Of a stretch of 64,000 bases of DNA, positions 13,013 to 25,411 are shown piece by piece; within the stretch, counting starts at the first letter, position 1, and each line of letters starts with the position of its first letter. The DNA comes from Lineus longissimus (lineage: Eukaryota; Nemertea; Pilidiophora; Heteronemertea; Lineidae), in contig NC_088310.1 of the NCBI RefSeq assembly GCF_910592395.1, forward strand, positions 751,501-815,500, written 5' to 3'. A model generated the notes under the pieces. It was not told the DNA's origin. It ran no database searches and was given only the letters and a program-made list of their open reading frames with translations. The translations under genes were made by a program, and so were the position numbers.

Positions 13013-16000
13013 AGGCTGATCTAAAGTTCACTCTTGTCACACACCTGGAGAGGGTGGTGTTGATCCAAAGAAAATCCAGTTCGAATCTATTTCAGTTTGT
13101 GACCATCATGTCACTCTTCATTATCAAAATCAATGTTTTTTTGTGTTTGAATGATCAGGTCGTTAGATTATGAGACATGGTGCTGGAGGCCTTGTTAAAT
13201 CAGGGTAGAGCCATGTAATTCTCTGGGACATGGTGGCAGGTGGCTTATCTAATATTGTCCTACTTTGATGTGTTGGTCAGTGAGTTAAATATGAGATCAT
13301 GAATGTGTAAATATGTTCAGCAAAGCTTCTAAAACAGGATACCAATCCCAGCTGTTGAAAAAGGCTTTCTTCCTACTGTCATGGTCAAAATCATGGGCCT
13401 ACTTTCATCCATCGGGCATTACATTAACCCCCTCCTCTTCACGACCCACTCAGAACCAGCAACCCGTTTTCACTGCACTAGCTGCCATGGTCATTCCTAT
13501 CCCTCAATCTGTGTTCAAAATACAAGCTGCATATTTTCAACCCTTGGCCAAGAACCCCCTCCATGCAGCCAATGCCCAATGCTTGATATGCTGCATGAGG
13601 TTTCATGTCATAAAGCCCATCCTATAGCAGGTCATTGACCTACCATGACCTCTTACTGCCTGATTTCTTGGCCAGTCAGGTCCCAGTCTGTAAGACAAGC
13701 CACACACTCAGTCCTTTGGCGCAATGTTGATCAATTTTCCAATTATTGGAACAAATCTGGCCACTCCTTGAAATCTTACATAATCAACTTTTTCATCTCG
13801 TTGTCGCCCGCCCACACCTAAAATGGAAAGTCATCTTACTCCGCTACGAGGATGTGATTATATGGTGTACAACGGCTGTAAGGATATACATTGTGTTCTA
13901 TTTTGTCTTGGAAGTGGTTTGAATAAAGACTTGATTTGTCTGGTGACATGGATGATGCCAATCCCTGTTTTAGAATATTTACTCGGAGCTACCACATGTC
14001 TATTACTTGGTCATTTGAGTCTATTTTAACTCTTTATATAAAACAAGAATGATTAGTTCTTTGAATGAGACAGAAAGTATGATCTTCCTAAACCTATTCT
14101 GGAAGGGAAAATCCATTCTTAATTCCACTCAATGAAAATATCGTTTAGCTTCTCCTCATTTCATCTTTATTATTTCCCGATCCCTTCTTTACACAGGTGT
14201 TCTATCTGGTAGGTAAGAGTGGTGAAGATTCTCCACGCATGCATAGTTCAACCACCTCCACCAACACCAATGAAACATGGCTTCCTCCAGTTGTAGCTCA
14301 CAAGCTGTTGACACAGACGCAAATACCAAACATTGTGTGCCGTGGTCGTATTGTTCATCAGGTTGTGGCGTTACCCATTCATAAAAATGGCACACATGTC
14401 ACTTGCCAATGCCATTCAAGATGGAGGCCCCCCCTCTCAAGGTTAACCATGCAGGCCACGTACATCCATATAGAGAACAGCCTGAATGAACTCCAGCACT
14501 GGGCACTAGTCGGTTCATTCATGCATCTCTCCTATTTGTCTATCATTAGCATAATTTATGCGTTCTCTGCACCTCGGCTATAGACTCAGAATATAAATCA
14601 TGAATCAAGCCTATTTCACATTCACAAATATTCAAACACGCTTTGAGGTGAATGGGGTTTGTATGCATGGGAAACTTTCAAGATCTCACGGTGTTTATTA
14701 TGTGGGGAGAACGTGGCCACAGATCTGTGTAGTCTCCATTCAGATACTGGTTCATTGAATATTAATGCCGTCCATGCATACGGTAACCTAGCAACACAAA
14801 TTATGTTCAGTACACCTACGCATTTATTGATCGGGCTCTATAGGCAGATCTGCCTGGAATGTTATGTAACGATTCAATACTCTGATAACCAGATGAAACG
14901 AGACCTTAACGCTTTCTGTGGCATCGTTTGATCGGTGGCGATTAATGAATGGAGCATCATGCTTCGTAGCCTGAGTAGGGATGGGCAGCGTACGATGTTT
15001 TCATTGAAAGACTTCTGCTGTCTGTTAATGGTGTGTTTTCATTGTTATAGCACAGATGTGTTCTGATCGTGGGTAGGGGCAGTCTGTAATCGGGGTTAAG
15101 GACATGCTTCCAGTCAGATGATAAAACATAGAGATAAACATCAAAATGCATGATAGGGTTTCCCCGCAAAATTGTTGAACTTTTTCATAAGTTCGAAATT
15201 ATGAAAAATTTTCAAAGCCAAAATTTTTTGGGGCTGATGATGTTTCTTCATTTTGGGCTGAAAAAAAAACAAGTGAAAAAAATATTTGGACTCTGAAATT
15301 TTTTCATCTTTCAGAGTTGAATTTTTTCATATGTTCAAAATTCGGAAACATTTTCAAAGCCAAAAAAGTTGATGCAACAACATTCAATACGGAAACGATT
15401 GACCGCCATCATCTAGAAGCAGTACGTACCAACGTCATTTACTATCATTGCCAAGCGTTCAAGGGTTAACCTCGAATAGAACCACACACCTCCGATCCTT
15501 AAAAAACAGATAACTGTGCACTAAATGCATAGCACTGTAGTAAACCTGGGGTGAGGTTGCTTGCATTTCACCGAAGCAACGTCTTTAGCTGACAACAACC
15601 TGTTCATCGATATAAGCTAGGGAGTGCCACTCCTTCATTACCTCGGAGCTACGTAGCGTCATATTAATATTAAATGTGCAAAATTTGTGTTAACATTCTC
15701 TCTTCTCTTTGCAATCCAAACAGTAAACTGTGGCTATGGCTGGTTGGGTTTCCCAGTTGTCTCTGCTACTGATAGCTAATAGGAAAAGGTTTCCTCCAGC
15801 GAGCTATGCTAGCTCCTGCCTCCATCGTGTTGAATGGCCCTAGCCATCTCCATTCATAAATTTCCAGTTTATGTGTCTGCAAATAGAAGCAGGCAGCTCG
15901 ACACAGAAATCAATAGTGCTGGATGCATGTATGGGGATGATGTAGTGAGCAGGGTCGGATTGGTTCTGAGCTTCACTCTCTATGAACCAAACGTCTTATC

Positions 16001-18879
16001 AATGGCAACTATAATGGAGGCGAATCAACCAGCAATGTGCTATGTGCTAAGTTCATATTACTACATGGGGGATGGGTGCATGCACATGTTGCTGTGTTGC
16101 TAGAGAAATAATTTGGGGTGGTGTACCATGTATCGATGGTGATACTTTACAAGTGTCGTCCAATTAGCAGCAGATGGACACACAGGTTATTTTCGGTGTC
16201 AGCCAACTTGAGACTTATTTACATTTTATACAAGTTTCCTCCTCCAGAGGTTGTGCAGTTGCGAGCCCGCATTTCAGGAAAATATCCTGGTTTTGAAATA
16301 ACATGTCTGAATAATGAACTCCATGTCCCACCATCTGGTAATTGAGGTATCAGCGTATATCAAAGTGACTTTGGGATATCACGTTTAGTGAGGTAGAAGC
16401 TGGCCGATGCTTGATTAGTCAGTGGTTTCACAGGTGTTTGAAGCCGATCTGTGCAGAAGTCCACATATCATCTAGCCAACCTTGACCACTACCTTCACAC
16501 GGGCTATCAAACCATCACAACGTTTAAACGAGTAACCGACCAGATGGCTCATTCGGTTTCTTCCCGCTGATATTGCTTGTTAGTCTCAGTGCTGGTGCTA
16601 GCATCATGATGCACAATCAATGGCATTGAGCTAAGCCACAGCTCCATTGAGAAAATGCATTGGGTTTTGTGTCTATAGATGTCCATCAGTGAAGAAATCG
16701 GTGTGAAAATGCTCAGTATTATGCTGTGGATATGTAGCTGGCCTGACCATTGAAAAACTGATAGCTGACCCTAAGAGCCATCATCTTAGAAACCAAGTAA
16801 AATTTCCATTGAGAAAATGTTAGCAGTATTATGTAGTGGAGGTGCACCAACCATTGGGGAGCTGTTAAAGGTGGCCAACTTGGGAAGAGCTTTTATGTAT
16901 TGTGGATTTCATCATTGAGGAAACCATTGAATATATTACTATCACTCAGGCTGCTAGATATGTTTGGTATTTTTGCTTGCGTATTAGCTCAGATGTTATG
17001 GTTTCTAGTGATGGTGGAAAGAATTTGTTTTTTATCGGCAAGGGAAATGTCAAGGTTAACGTGGGATTTTTGTGAGCTCTGCCGTATCAATGGTGTGAGG
17101 TAGTCAAAGGTAGGTGCTTGGTATTGGATGTTCTTCATGACGCAATGTCTTCAAAGGCTATCTCGCTTCTACATACTCACAACTTTTTAGAAATGTGGAT
17201 ACGTTTCTTTACATGCCCTTTCTCCTGCAGGGATAGGGCATGTAATTAAGGTAATTCCATCAATCCTTAATCTTTTAATCCTTGGATTGTGTTTGGTCTC
17301 GCATCAAAGACCATTTCAGAAACCAATGACCCCCATAAATCAATCATACATATTATAAAGGCTGAGTAAAGAGCCCAAGTTGTAGTTTGCTTCTTGCCAG
17401 AGGATGGAGGTTGGTCAATTCTTCAAGCCCAAACCCCACCTCTAGTCTTCCATGGAAAAAACGTTTTCCCACCATTTGCGAAATGATTGAGAATATTGAA
17501 TGAACCTCCAGTGTAAAGCATGGTCTAGTTGGGAACATTGAATGAGTGTCTTTGGCAAGTTCAACCTTACCCAACCCAGTCTGTTAAAATGTAAAAGGTT
17601 GCTCCACGATGCTGGGATATCGACTCTGTCGCTACTTTGTATGAGCTCTGTGTGAATAAGGCAATATTGATCAGAACATTTAGAAGCCACTCCTTCCTGC
17701 CTCATCAGTTTAGATTGAATGTTCAAGTGACCTTGCTTCACGCATTCCAGCAAGACACACCTGTTTCTCTCTTGGAACTCCACGGTGAATGAATGAATGC
17801 TGCAATAGCCCACGCATGCTTGTTATGATGTAAGTGATTCCTTGTTTTGGGTGTGGGATCAGAACAAACGAATGGCCAGCCTGCATCATGCACCCTGACA
17901 GTCTGGTCTGTCTGGTATGATGGGTTGTTGGTAACCGTATTTTCATTTTTGATCAGGCTCGAAAATTCAACCTTGAGATTAAAGCCATAGAGTGCATTCT
18001 TTACAAAGGGTGAGATCAAATGTTGTGAAATGTTATGTTTCACACGGCTTGTTCTGCATGTCATCTGTGAGCTTATAATCGATACATGAGATCGTCTCAT
18101 GTGGTATGATGGAAGTCTCTTGTGACCAGGATGTCGTTAATGACACTAATTAATTAATTGATTAACTGGCCTATAAAATGCGTTGATTTTGTGGGTTGGT
18201 GAATTTCAATGGAATGTGCTAAATCTCTGATTTGGAGAAGATTGAGTTTATCACTGTGACTCGAAGCCAGGCTGACAGCCCCAGTGTCTGCTCATGGCCA
18301 GTGGTGTCATCAATGCTTTATCTGTAGGATTCCTTCTCAATGGTGAATGAGACCGCACCCCATGAAATTACTCTGAAACTGCATGATCGATGCTGTTAGT
18401 GGTCTTTATAGTGTAATGGTCAGGTTGGATGTTGAGGTGTCATGCGCTCTTAGCTATCACATAAGAGCAGTGATGTCATCGCCCACCTTAGCACTCCTGG
18501 GCATGATTTCCCAGACTACAAACCCTAACTCGTAACCTCCATCAGATGGGGCAGTATGCCACAGTCTGTTAATACCCTGGACACTAAAGACCCAGCACAT
18601 GAATGAAGGTAGACCTGACTCTCCATGGCCAACAGAACAACGACCGACCTCCGCAACTGGTTCATGATAATCATGACGTTGGGATGATAATGATAATGGA
18701 GTCATTCATACTGTCAGACTAATCGGCTGAATGCATCATGCATAACACTCAATGGCCCAGTCCCACACGCTCAAGGTCAAGAGGTTATTAATACACATTG
18801 ATTACGTTCACATCCAGGAAATGCTGTTTTGTTCCGCCTGTTCTAGTTACATCATGAAGTTCATTGAGTGAAACATCCG

Positions 18880-19310
18880 GCTCTCAGTCAGCACTGTAAT
18901 GAGAACTTCCCATAGGTGCATAGTGGGGCTCTCAGTCAGCACTGTAATGAGAACTTCCCCTAGGTGCATAGTGGGGCTCTCAGTCAGCACTGTAATGAGA
19001 ACTTCCCCTAGGTGCATAGTGGGGCTCTCAGTCAGCACTGTAATGAGAACTTCCCCTAGGTGCATAGTGGGTCTCTCAGTCAGCACTGTAATGAGAACTT
19101 CCCCTAGGTGCATAGTGGGTCTCTCAGTCAGCACTGTAATGAGAACTTCCCCTAGGTGCATAGTGGGGCTCTCAGTCAGCACTGTAATGAGAACTTCCCC
19201 TAGGTGCATAGTGGGGCTCTCAGTCAGCACTGTAATGAGAACTTCCCCTAGGTGCATAGTGGGGCTCTCAGTCAGCACTGTAATGAGAACTTCCCCTAGG
19301 TGCATAGTGG
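18880..19310 (+). repeat. 48-bp minisatellite, 9 copies
   Basis: The unit is ctctcagtcagcactgtaat followed by gagaacttcccctaggtgcatagtgggg. The copies are nearly identical; the first has cccatagg in place of ccctagg, and two copies read gggtctc in place of ggggctc. Period 48 is divisible by three, so both strands stay open (16-residue repeats starting MHLGEVLITVL on minus, MRTSPRCIVGL on plus). It lies in the last third of the large SPRED intron. Not taken as coding. Confidence 0.95.
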
Positions 19311-20183
19311 CCCGCCATTTTGCCAGGTCTGTTTTGGATCACACGTATTTCGGGGGGGGACATTTTGTAATAAAAGATGGATGATTAAAGTACGTGGTTT
19401 TTAAAAAGTTGACAATTTCTGGACCAAGGACCAGTATTTGCAATTTCTATCAGAAGGTACACCTGTGGCATTCAGACATCTTCCCAGAAAAGGTTATAAA
19501 TATGCTTTTCTAGCTACTGTTTGAATAGGCCTATGAACAGAACTCAGTATCATAAATCCATACTGCAGTTAGTCACCCATTTCCTGGACTTATAGGTGAT
19601 GCAACGATTTCACTCACCTGGTACAGGTCAGGCCTATAGGACATTGAAGTGATAAGGTCTTTTGAGTGCAGGCCTTTAGATTCCACCACTACAGGTGTTG
19701 CTGTGGTGAGGGCAGTCCAACTGGGAAAAAAAACATATCATTGTTGCTGCACCTGTCCTTGGTAGCAGACGGTCGCCTGAATTGTCTACTTTTAAAGGTC
19801 AAGTTACTTTGTTTGTTCAAATATTTGAAAATTGAACTCGAATTTGAAAGTTTCTAATCTAATAGTTTGAATTACACACTGAATATGAACTGCCATTGTT
19901 GCATTGGCCCAGTGGAATGATAAGTTTCAGTGAATTGGCCTGCACATGATACATTATAATTACTACTGCACTACATAATGTATTCTATTTTCCTGAACCA
20001 CCAATAACATGAACAGTGTACAGTGTGTGACTTGACACAGGTAGTCAGAGATGACACTGAATTGAATCCTGGACAAGTGTCATGCAAACACCACCTGCAA
20101 CAACTATAAGTACTCTCTGCCGGGTCAGTGTCCGATTTGACTGAAACATGTTTTATAACCAAGTGACTTCTTTCTACTTGTAG

Positions 20184-20233
20184 GATCTCCAGAATCCACT
20201 CAAATTGAGTTGGGCGATGACGATGTATTTGTT
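20184..20233 (+). CDS. SPRED: SPRED, short linker exon
   Basis: A 50-nt exon flanked by tttctacttgtag and the strong donor gtaagt. It completes the Gly codon split at the end of the EVH1 exon, then reads SPESTQIELGDDDVFV, and ends in phase 0. Joined to its neighbours this gives EGTGSPES, close to the GCPES that follows the EVH1 domain in vertebrate SPRED1. Both phases fit without adjustment, and the residues are acidic like the family linker. It is too short to be found as a separate open frame. The splice sites and phase are seen directly; the assignment to SPRED is inference from junction fit and the PES match. Confidence 0.82.
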
Positions 20234-20890
20234 GTAAGTATTCAATAGTTTTCCTCAAACATTTTAATGCTGGGACTTCTGAACAGCTTGAGTGCTGCCA
20301 TCTGGGGCTGATGACAAACACTATCGTTGACTTCCCTGTGAGTGTGATGAGAGGGAGTGCCAAAGCAGGATCGTGTTTGTTAAGAATGTCCTAAAGGTGG
20401 ATCATTCACCCTGTTCACCTCTGTTCACTTAGCACGCCACATTGGTTCCAGCATCTAGAGAAAGTTCATTTTCATTTTCAAATTAGGGGAGATCTTGTAG
20501 AACAGGTTTGGCCAGGAAAGCTTCAACTATAGTTTACACAAGAAACAACAAGATTTGGTCCCTTCTTGCAGTGTTGCAGTAGTTACTGGCATTAAGACTA
20601 TCAAAACCATGACAAAGCTTGGCCGAGATTACATATATGATACATGTCATGTCTAACATTCGTGTATCAACAGAAGATTTTTGGAAGTAACAGATGAATG
20701 CCTGTGTAACTTGGGATTGACTTGTTCAGTTCATTCATGAATTGTGATACATGGCGTCAACTCGGCCAAGAAAGAAGTCTGTAAGATCAGAGAAGTAATG
20801 TCAGGTGAATAAGTTGACCGTCTGTGTTGAACTTTGAGCCCTTTCTTGCAGGTCCCTTCACAATTAATAACATTTCTTGTCTTCTTATAG
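20234..20890 (+). other. SPRED intron before the last coding exon
   Basis: 657-bp phase-0 intron with donor gtaagt at 20234 and acceptor tcttcttatag before 20891. No other feature seen. Confidence 0.85.
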
Positions 20891-21817
20891 ACCCTAGATC
20901 TACCACTTGGCGGCCGGAAAGACTCCTCATCTCAGTCAGCAAGTACAACATCAACGACAACAAGCTCTCCGACGCAACAGTCGCCCGCACAGGAACCCTT
21001 TATATCCAGTCACCACCATGCCAATCACCAACATTTACACATGATTAAGTATGTCGAAAAGAAACCGTCAAAAGCCTCGCCATCTAGTGATAAAAGTCAG
21101 AGTAGCAAATCATTAAGTAGCGATACGAACACTAGTAAAGAAGATGTCTGGGTGAAACACGAAAAACAGCCTTCTATACAGTCAAAGTCGGATAAGTCAG
21201 GAGGGGGCTCTGATCCTGATACGACGATAGAAATCAAAGACTGTCATAAAGGTGATAGTAAAGGTTACTATGTTCAGTTTGCAAGGAACACAAATAATGA
21301 CTATTCGTATCCACAGTTAGACTCAGTCCGACCTTCGCAACGAAAGGACAGTTTAAGTTCTTTGAAGAAAATAGGGACTGAAATATCATTACAACCTCCT
21401 TTACCAGGTAAAAAGAAAAGCAAAAAAGGACAATATGGAAGAGGGAAAGACTATTTATTATCCCAGAAGCGTTCGAGATGTGTGTACTGTTCAAAAATGT
21501 TTGTTCATGAGGACAACTGTAAAGGTAGCTGCGAGGACGCACCGGATAGGGTGCATGACTGTATAGAACAGGTCTCATGCATATGTTGTGCAACGAGCAT
21601 GCTCTACCATTGTATGTCTGATGCAGAAGGTGACTATGGTCACCCCTGCGTGTGTGACACCTCGGACGATAGTAACTGTAAAAAATGGACGGCTCTAACC
21701 GTTCTGTCATTTTTCGTACCATGTCTCTGGTGCTACCTGCCGCTGACGGCATGCCACAGGTGTGGTGTTTCATGTGGTTGTTGTGGGGGGCGCCACAAAT
21801 CACCCGTACATACCTGA
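20891..21817 (+). CDS. SPRED: SPRED, last coding exon: linker and Sprouty (SPR) domain
   Basis: This 308-codon exon starts TLDLPLGGRKDSSS, passes through a Ser/Thr/Gln-rich and His-rich linker, then a Lys/Ser-rich region. The middle block FARNTNNDYSYPQLDSVRP may correspond to the region around the c-Kit-binding domain, but I cannot assign that domain firmly. The last ~110 residues are a clear Sprouty domain: CVYCSKMFVHEDNCKGSC, then a Cys-rich core with CICCATSMLYHCMSD and CVCDTSDDSNCKKW, a hydrophobic FFVPCLWCYLPL segment and the terminal CHRCGVSCGCCGGRHK. The SPR domain anchors SPREDs at membranes (palmitoylated cysteines) and binds Raf and caveolin. The final CGCCGG block is nearly identical to vertebrate SPREDs, and the stop codon follows eight residues later. 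The exon enters in phase 0 from a good acceptor. No truncation or frameshift was seen. Confidence 0.95.
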   Translation, partial: TLDLPLGGRKDSSSQSASTTSTTTSSPTQQSPAQEPFISSHHHANHQHLHMIKYVEKKPSKASPSSDKSQSSKSLSSDTNTSKEDVWVKHEKQPSIQSKSDKSGGGSDPDTTIEIKDCHKGDSKGYYVQFARNTNNDYSYPQLDSVRPSQRKDSLSSLKKIGTEISLQPPLPGKKKSKKGQYGRGKDYLLSQKRSRCVYCSKMFVHEDNCKGSCEDAPDRVHDCIEQVSCICCATSMLYHCMSDAEGDYGHPCVCDTSDDSNCKKWTALTVLSFFVPCLWCYLPLTACHRCGVSCGCCGGRHKSPVHT

Positions 21818-24800
21818 ACGTCTCATCCTGCTAGCTTATTGAGTTGATGAAGTTACTGCGTGATAGGTGAGACAACACCGGATAGACGTGATACAGCCCA
21901 GTTGGAGTGCGGACAACGGGAGCAACCAGTTCAGTTGTTTGCACAGGAGCATGCAGGGTATCGCACGATGTACGCGGGGAGGCGTGCGCGTTACTGACAG
22001 AAACAGACCGGAGAAGATCTGAGGATTATGTCATACTCTATTGGTGCTATTAACGAGTTTGCCCCATCTTGCAGGCAGACATGTGTACGTGAGTGTGCAT
22101 CATATTGCTAATGTACTGCAGCTCAACTGCGGGTTTTTTAGGTTATTCGAATCAGTTCAGTCTCGAATGACGATCATAAGCCAGGGATATGGACCTGTGT
22201 CAAATTGTCTAACACAGCACAACGAAGTCCAGAACTAGATGCGTCATTGTGAAAGGTTTCGATAGATTTTCAGTGCTGACTTAGGGTGAGATTGAAACTA
22301 ATATGAAACGTAACTGCGATTGGTGTAAGAAAATGGAGGTAGCATATTTCAAGAGATAGTAAACTATGTTTCTAGCACGTCTTTGTTAACCCAGGCAAAC
22401 TACTAGAACTGCTGATCAATCTTTTGGTATTAGGACAGTCTTTAGGCACTGTCGACAATGAAATACCCCAGGTACAGTGTCCAGTCAAAGCAATCCCGGG
22501 TCATGAAATGTTACTTGCAACTTTTCAACTCTTAGACCTCTTAAATGGACTTTCTCATCTTTGAGTCGTTAGAAAGAAGACACAGACGCTTCTGTCAAAG
22601 AAATAATACTTTTATAACATACATGTGTCTATCAAGGCAACATAGATACATGATGACAACAAATCCCATTACGTCTTATGGTAGACGGAAGAGCGGGGAC
22701 TCTCATCACCCAGGGATGTTTTGCTGGTGACCTAAGATTCAGCTCCTTGTGTTGGAATCACCCATTGCAACAGCAACTAAGTAAACAATGGAAGTAGAAT
22801 ATTACATTTTTGGAAAGAATTTTTTTGACGATTACAAAAATATTTGTAAAATGTTATGATCTCCCTTTGAAGAAAGTTTCTCCATGACTTTCGAATGTTG
22901 ACTTTGGGCATTATTTTGTTTGTTTCTACTGCAGGCCAGCGGCTACTTAACATAATTTGAGCAACGACGTTTGCTAAGTTTTTGAGTTTTGTTTGGTTTG
23001 GGATGTTACTTTTCCAAGTATACATGTATATATACTTACTTCTACTGTTCAGCAGATAAACTGATGTCAGTTAAAGACTTCTGAGTATGAATATTGTTGG
23101 GCTTAACTTTAAAAAGACTTTTGTTTATGGCCCGACAAGTGTCAGGATGGCACTATTTCAAGGTCTAAAATGTTGAGACTTTCCAAAATGAATGAAATGT
23201 CTACAGCATGCTCCTGCAGTAGAGACTAGAAACAGATTTTTTTCTAGAATTTAGGTGAGTTTTAAAATACTAGCTAAAAAAATTGCTGAATTTTGAATGA
23301 AGTTTCATTGTTGCTCAAAAGGTTCGCTGGGTTCAGTGAATGGGGTATTTGCATGTGTTAATAGGACGCCAGTCAGGCTCCGGCAATGTAAACAAACTAT
23401 GCCGAAAGTCATGCACAAATTTTTGATTGTAGATAATATTTGGTCAGTAGACACTTGGACAGATTTTAATTTCAAGAAAATTGACAGCTCTGTTTTATAC
23501 GATTAGTTATAAATGAAATGTTTGAATCCAACTGGTTTTGAGTTCTGTTGGCCAACATAGCAGTCGTACCATTGGGTGGCGAATCATGAAATCTCAGCAG
23601 TCAAACAAATCATCATGGCTTCTCGTATCTCAAACTTTTATGATTGGAATACAGACACAACATTCATACAGAAGAGGAAAGCGCCAACCTTGTTCTATTG
23701 GGTGTGTCCTTCTGAAATGATTTGGAAGTGCATTTATCCAATCTTCTGCCCTTATTATGTCTGATGAAATATATTTCAGTTATGGTTTGTGAGCTGATGA
23801 AAATTGAGGATCAATTTGGACTTTGACTTCTGATATTTTCTGATTTGTTGAACTCTGTTCCATGGCTTTTTATCTTTATTTCATCACATTCACAGTTAGC
23901 TGCATAACAGGCCTTTAGGTCATGAACAGAGTGTAGGTTGTGTGCAGATTGCAAAAGCACTGTTGGTCAGACGTTCCTTTGTGTGGGAGTTTGTGACCTC
24001 TGATGGCAGGCAAGGTGTCAACGCCTGTGACTGGCAACATGCCAGCAGCCCTTGCCTGCTGTCAGTGAAGACTAGAGTAAGGCATAGCCACAGATGGCAG
24101 GAGAGGCTAGTGAGTGGGTTTTATAGGTTTATGGTGACTCTCATGTTGAAGCACCTTGATCCAAGGTGCCTGGATCTTTTGGGCCAGTATCGGAATCACT
24201 GCGCTGGTCTGTTATAAGCAACGTCTTTCCCTACGCCGCACAAAGTAGGTTATCTTGTTGGACCTGTACACCAACGGAGAACATGATTGTGAATCAGTGA
24301 TATTCTGATTTTAAGGTTGGTCAAACTTCAAACCTGGTCAAACACTTCATCCTGTCAGACGTGTGCATCGATTCCGACTGGTTCCATGTTTATATGGTGC
24401 AAGTTAAACATCAGATAGATTCTATTGTTTAGGCCTCAGTGGTGCCCGCGATGGATTTACCATGGTGCCAAGTGTCTCTGGGACTCGGAACTGTATGCAG
24501 ACGAGGGCCATGGTCCCTTTCTTTTTGGGGCTGAGGAAAACATGTGAAAATGAATCATTCTGTTATTGTCACCATTACAGGCTGTTTTACTTGAAACCAG
24601 TGTCAGTTGTATGTCAGTTCTGTGAAATCTTGCCACAATGAGTCTTTGAGGCCTAGCAAGTACCTGCTGAAATTGACAATTGTCGTTACTTAATTTGAAC
24701 TGCAACATGTTGATTTCACTGTAGAGTTTGCCTCTTATGAGAGTGGCGTCTACAATTGCAAGTGATTCATTTTCATGTGATTCTCCCATGAGTATTGTCC

Positions 24801-25329
24801 TGTGGCTGAAGAGATATGACATTTGTAGGTGCTCTGTGATTAGGCCATGTGATGCCAGGTCCCAGATGAAGCTTGTAGGGTCTTGTGTTGTTGTTGACGC
24901 ATCCTTTCTTGGCCGCCAAGTGCCACATTATAGGCCTTCGCTCGCCGAAAAGGAATGTAAAGATACGCCATGCATAGAGTCTAAAGGTAGTTTTTCAATA
25001 TGTTTGAATGGGTCTTGTTTGCAGTGAAGTAGGTCAATCCGTCTTGGTTCAAAACTTGACCTGGATTGGTCATTCTCCCTAAATAAATCTGGTAAGAGAA
25101 ACTTAAAAGATACCATTGACACCATTTGAGTACTTTTACAAAAGTAGTTTCTAAACACTTGGAAGTTTGTTGGGAGTTACAATCATTCACATGGTTTCAA
25201 TGCCTATGAACTACACAGCTATCATCTTTTCCTCCATAAAGCCAGAATGTCTGCGACTCTCGAGGCATTCGGTGTACATGTCTTTGTGCTTGGTGGGAAA
25301 CTGGAGTTACAAATCTAAAACTATACACT

Positions 25330-25411
25330 AACCTTTACACCCCCAATTTCTGGAATGGACCATTCTCATGCATTAACTAGAACAGTCTATTGAGGTAAAC
25401 GGGGTTGAAAA
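25330..25411. repeat. Small palindromic repeat, copy 1
   Basis: About 82 bp beginning cctttacacccccaatttct and ending aacggggttgaaaagg, with atgcattaactagaa near the centre. The ends are imperfect inverted repeats of each other. The sequence aligns along most of its length with the reverse complement of 27651-27732, including the atgcatta-ctagaa core. It is a fold-back/MITE-like repeat family; no coding capacity. Confidence 0.6.

Larger units (their letters stand above)
5261..20183 (+). other. Large SPRED intron (14.9 kb) with three minisatellites
   Basis: The intron separates the EVH1 exons from the short linker exon at 20184. It contains tandem arrays at 8275-9908, 12538-13012 and 18880-19310. 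No transposon coding sequence, tRNA or nested gene was recognised. The longest open frames outside the arrays (for example 10964-11401 minus and 14197-14583 plus) have no domain, codon or motif support. An additional small coding exon in this intron cannot be excluded, but the phases of the flanking exons join without one. Confidence 0.75.

Noticed and set aside
12528-13040. 170-codon minus frame with 12-residue repeats
   Set aside because: It is the 36-bp minisatellite read in frame. Both strands are open because the period is divisible by three, and it lies in a SPRED intron.
18847-19384. Overlapping ~150-160-codon repeat frames on both strands
   Set aside because: Artefact of the 48-bp minisatellite, open on both strands, with no non-repeat domain attached.
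21234-21803. 189-codon minus-strand frame
   Set aside because: Antisense shadow of the SPRED Sprouty-domain exon.
24150-24168. Perfect mini-palindrome gcaccttgatccaaggtgc
   Set aside because: 8-bp stem with a 3-nt loop in non-coding DNA, expected by chance at this scale.
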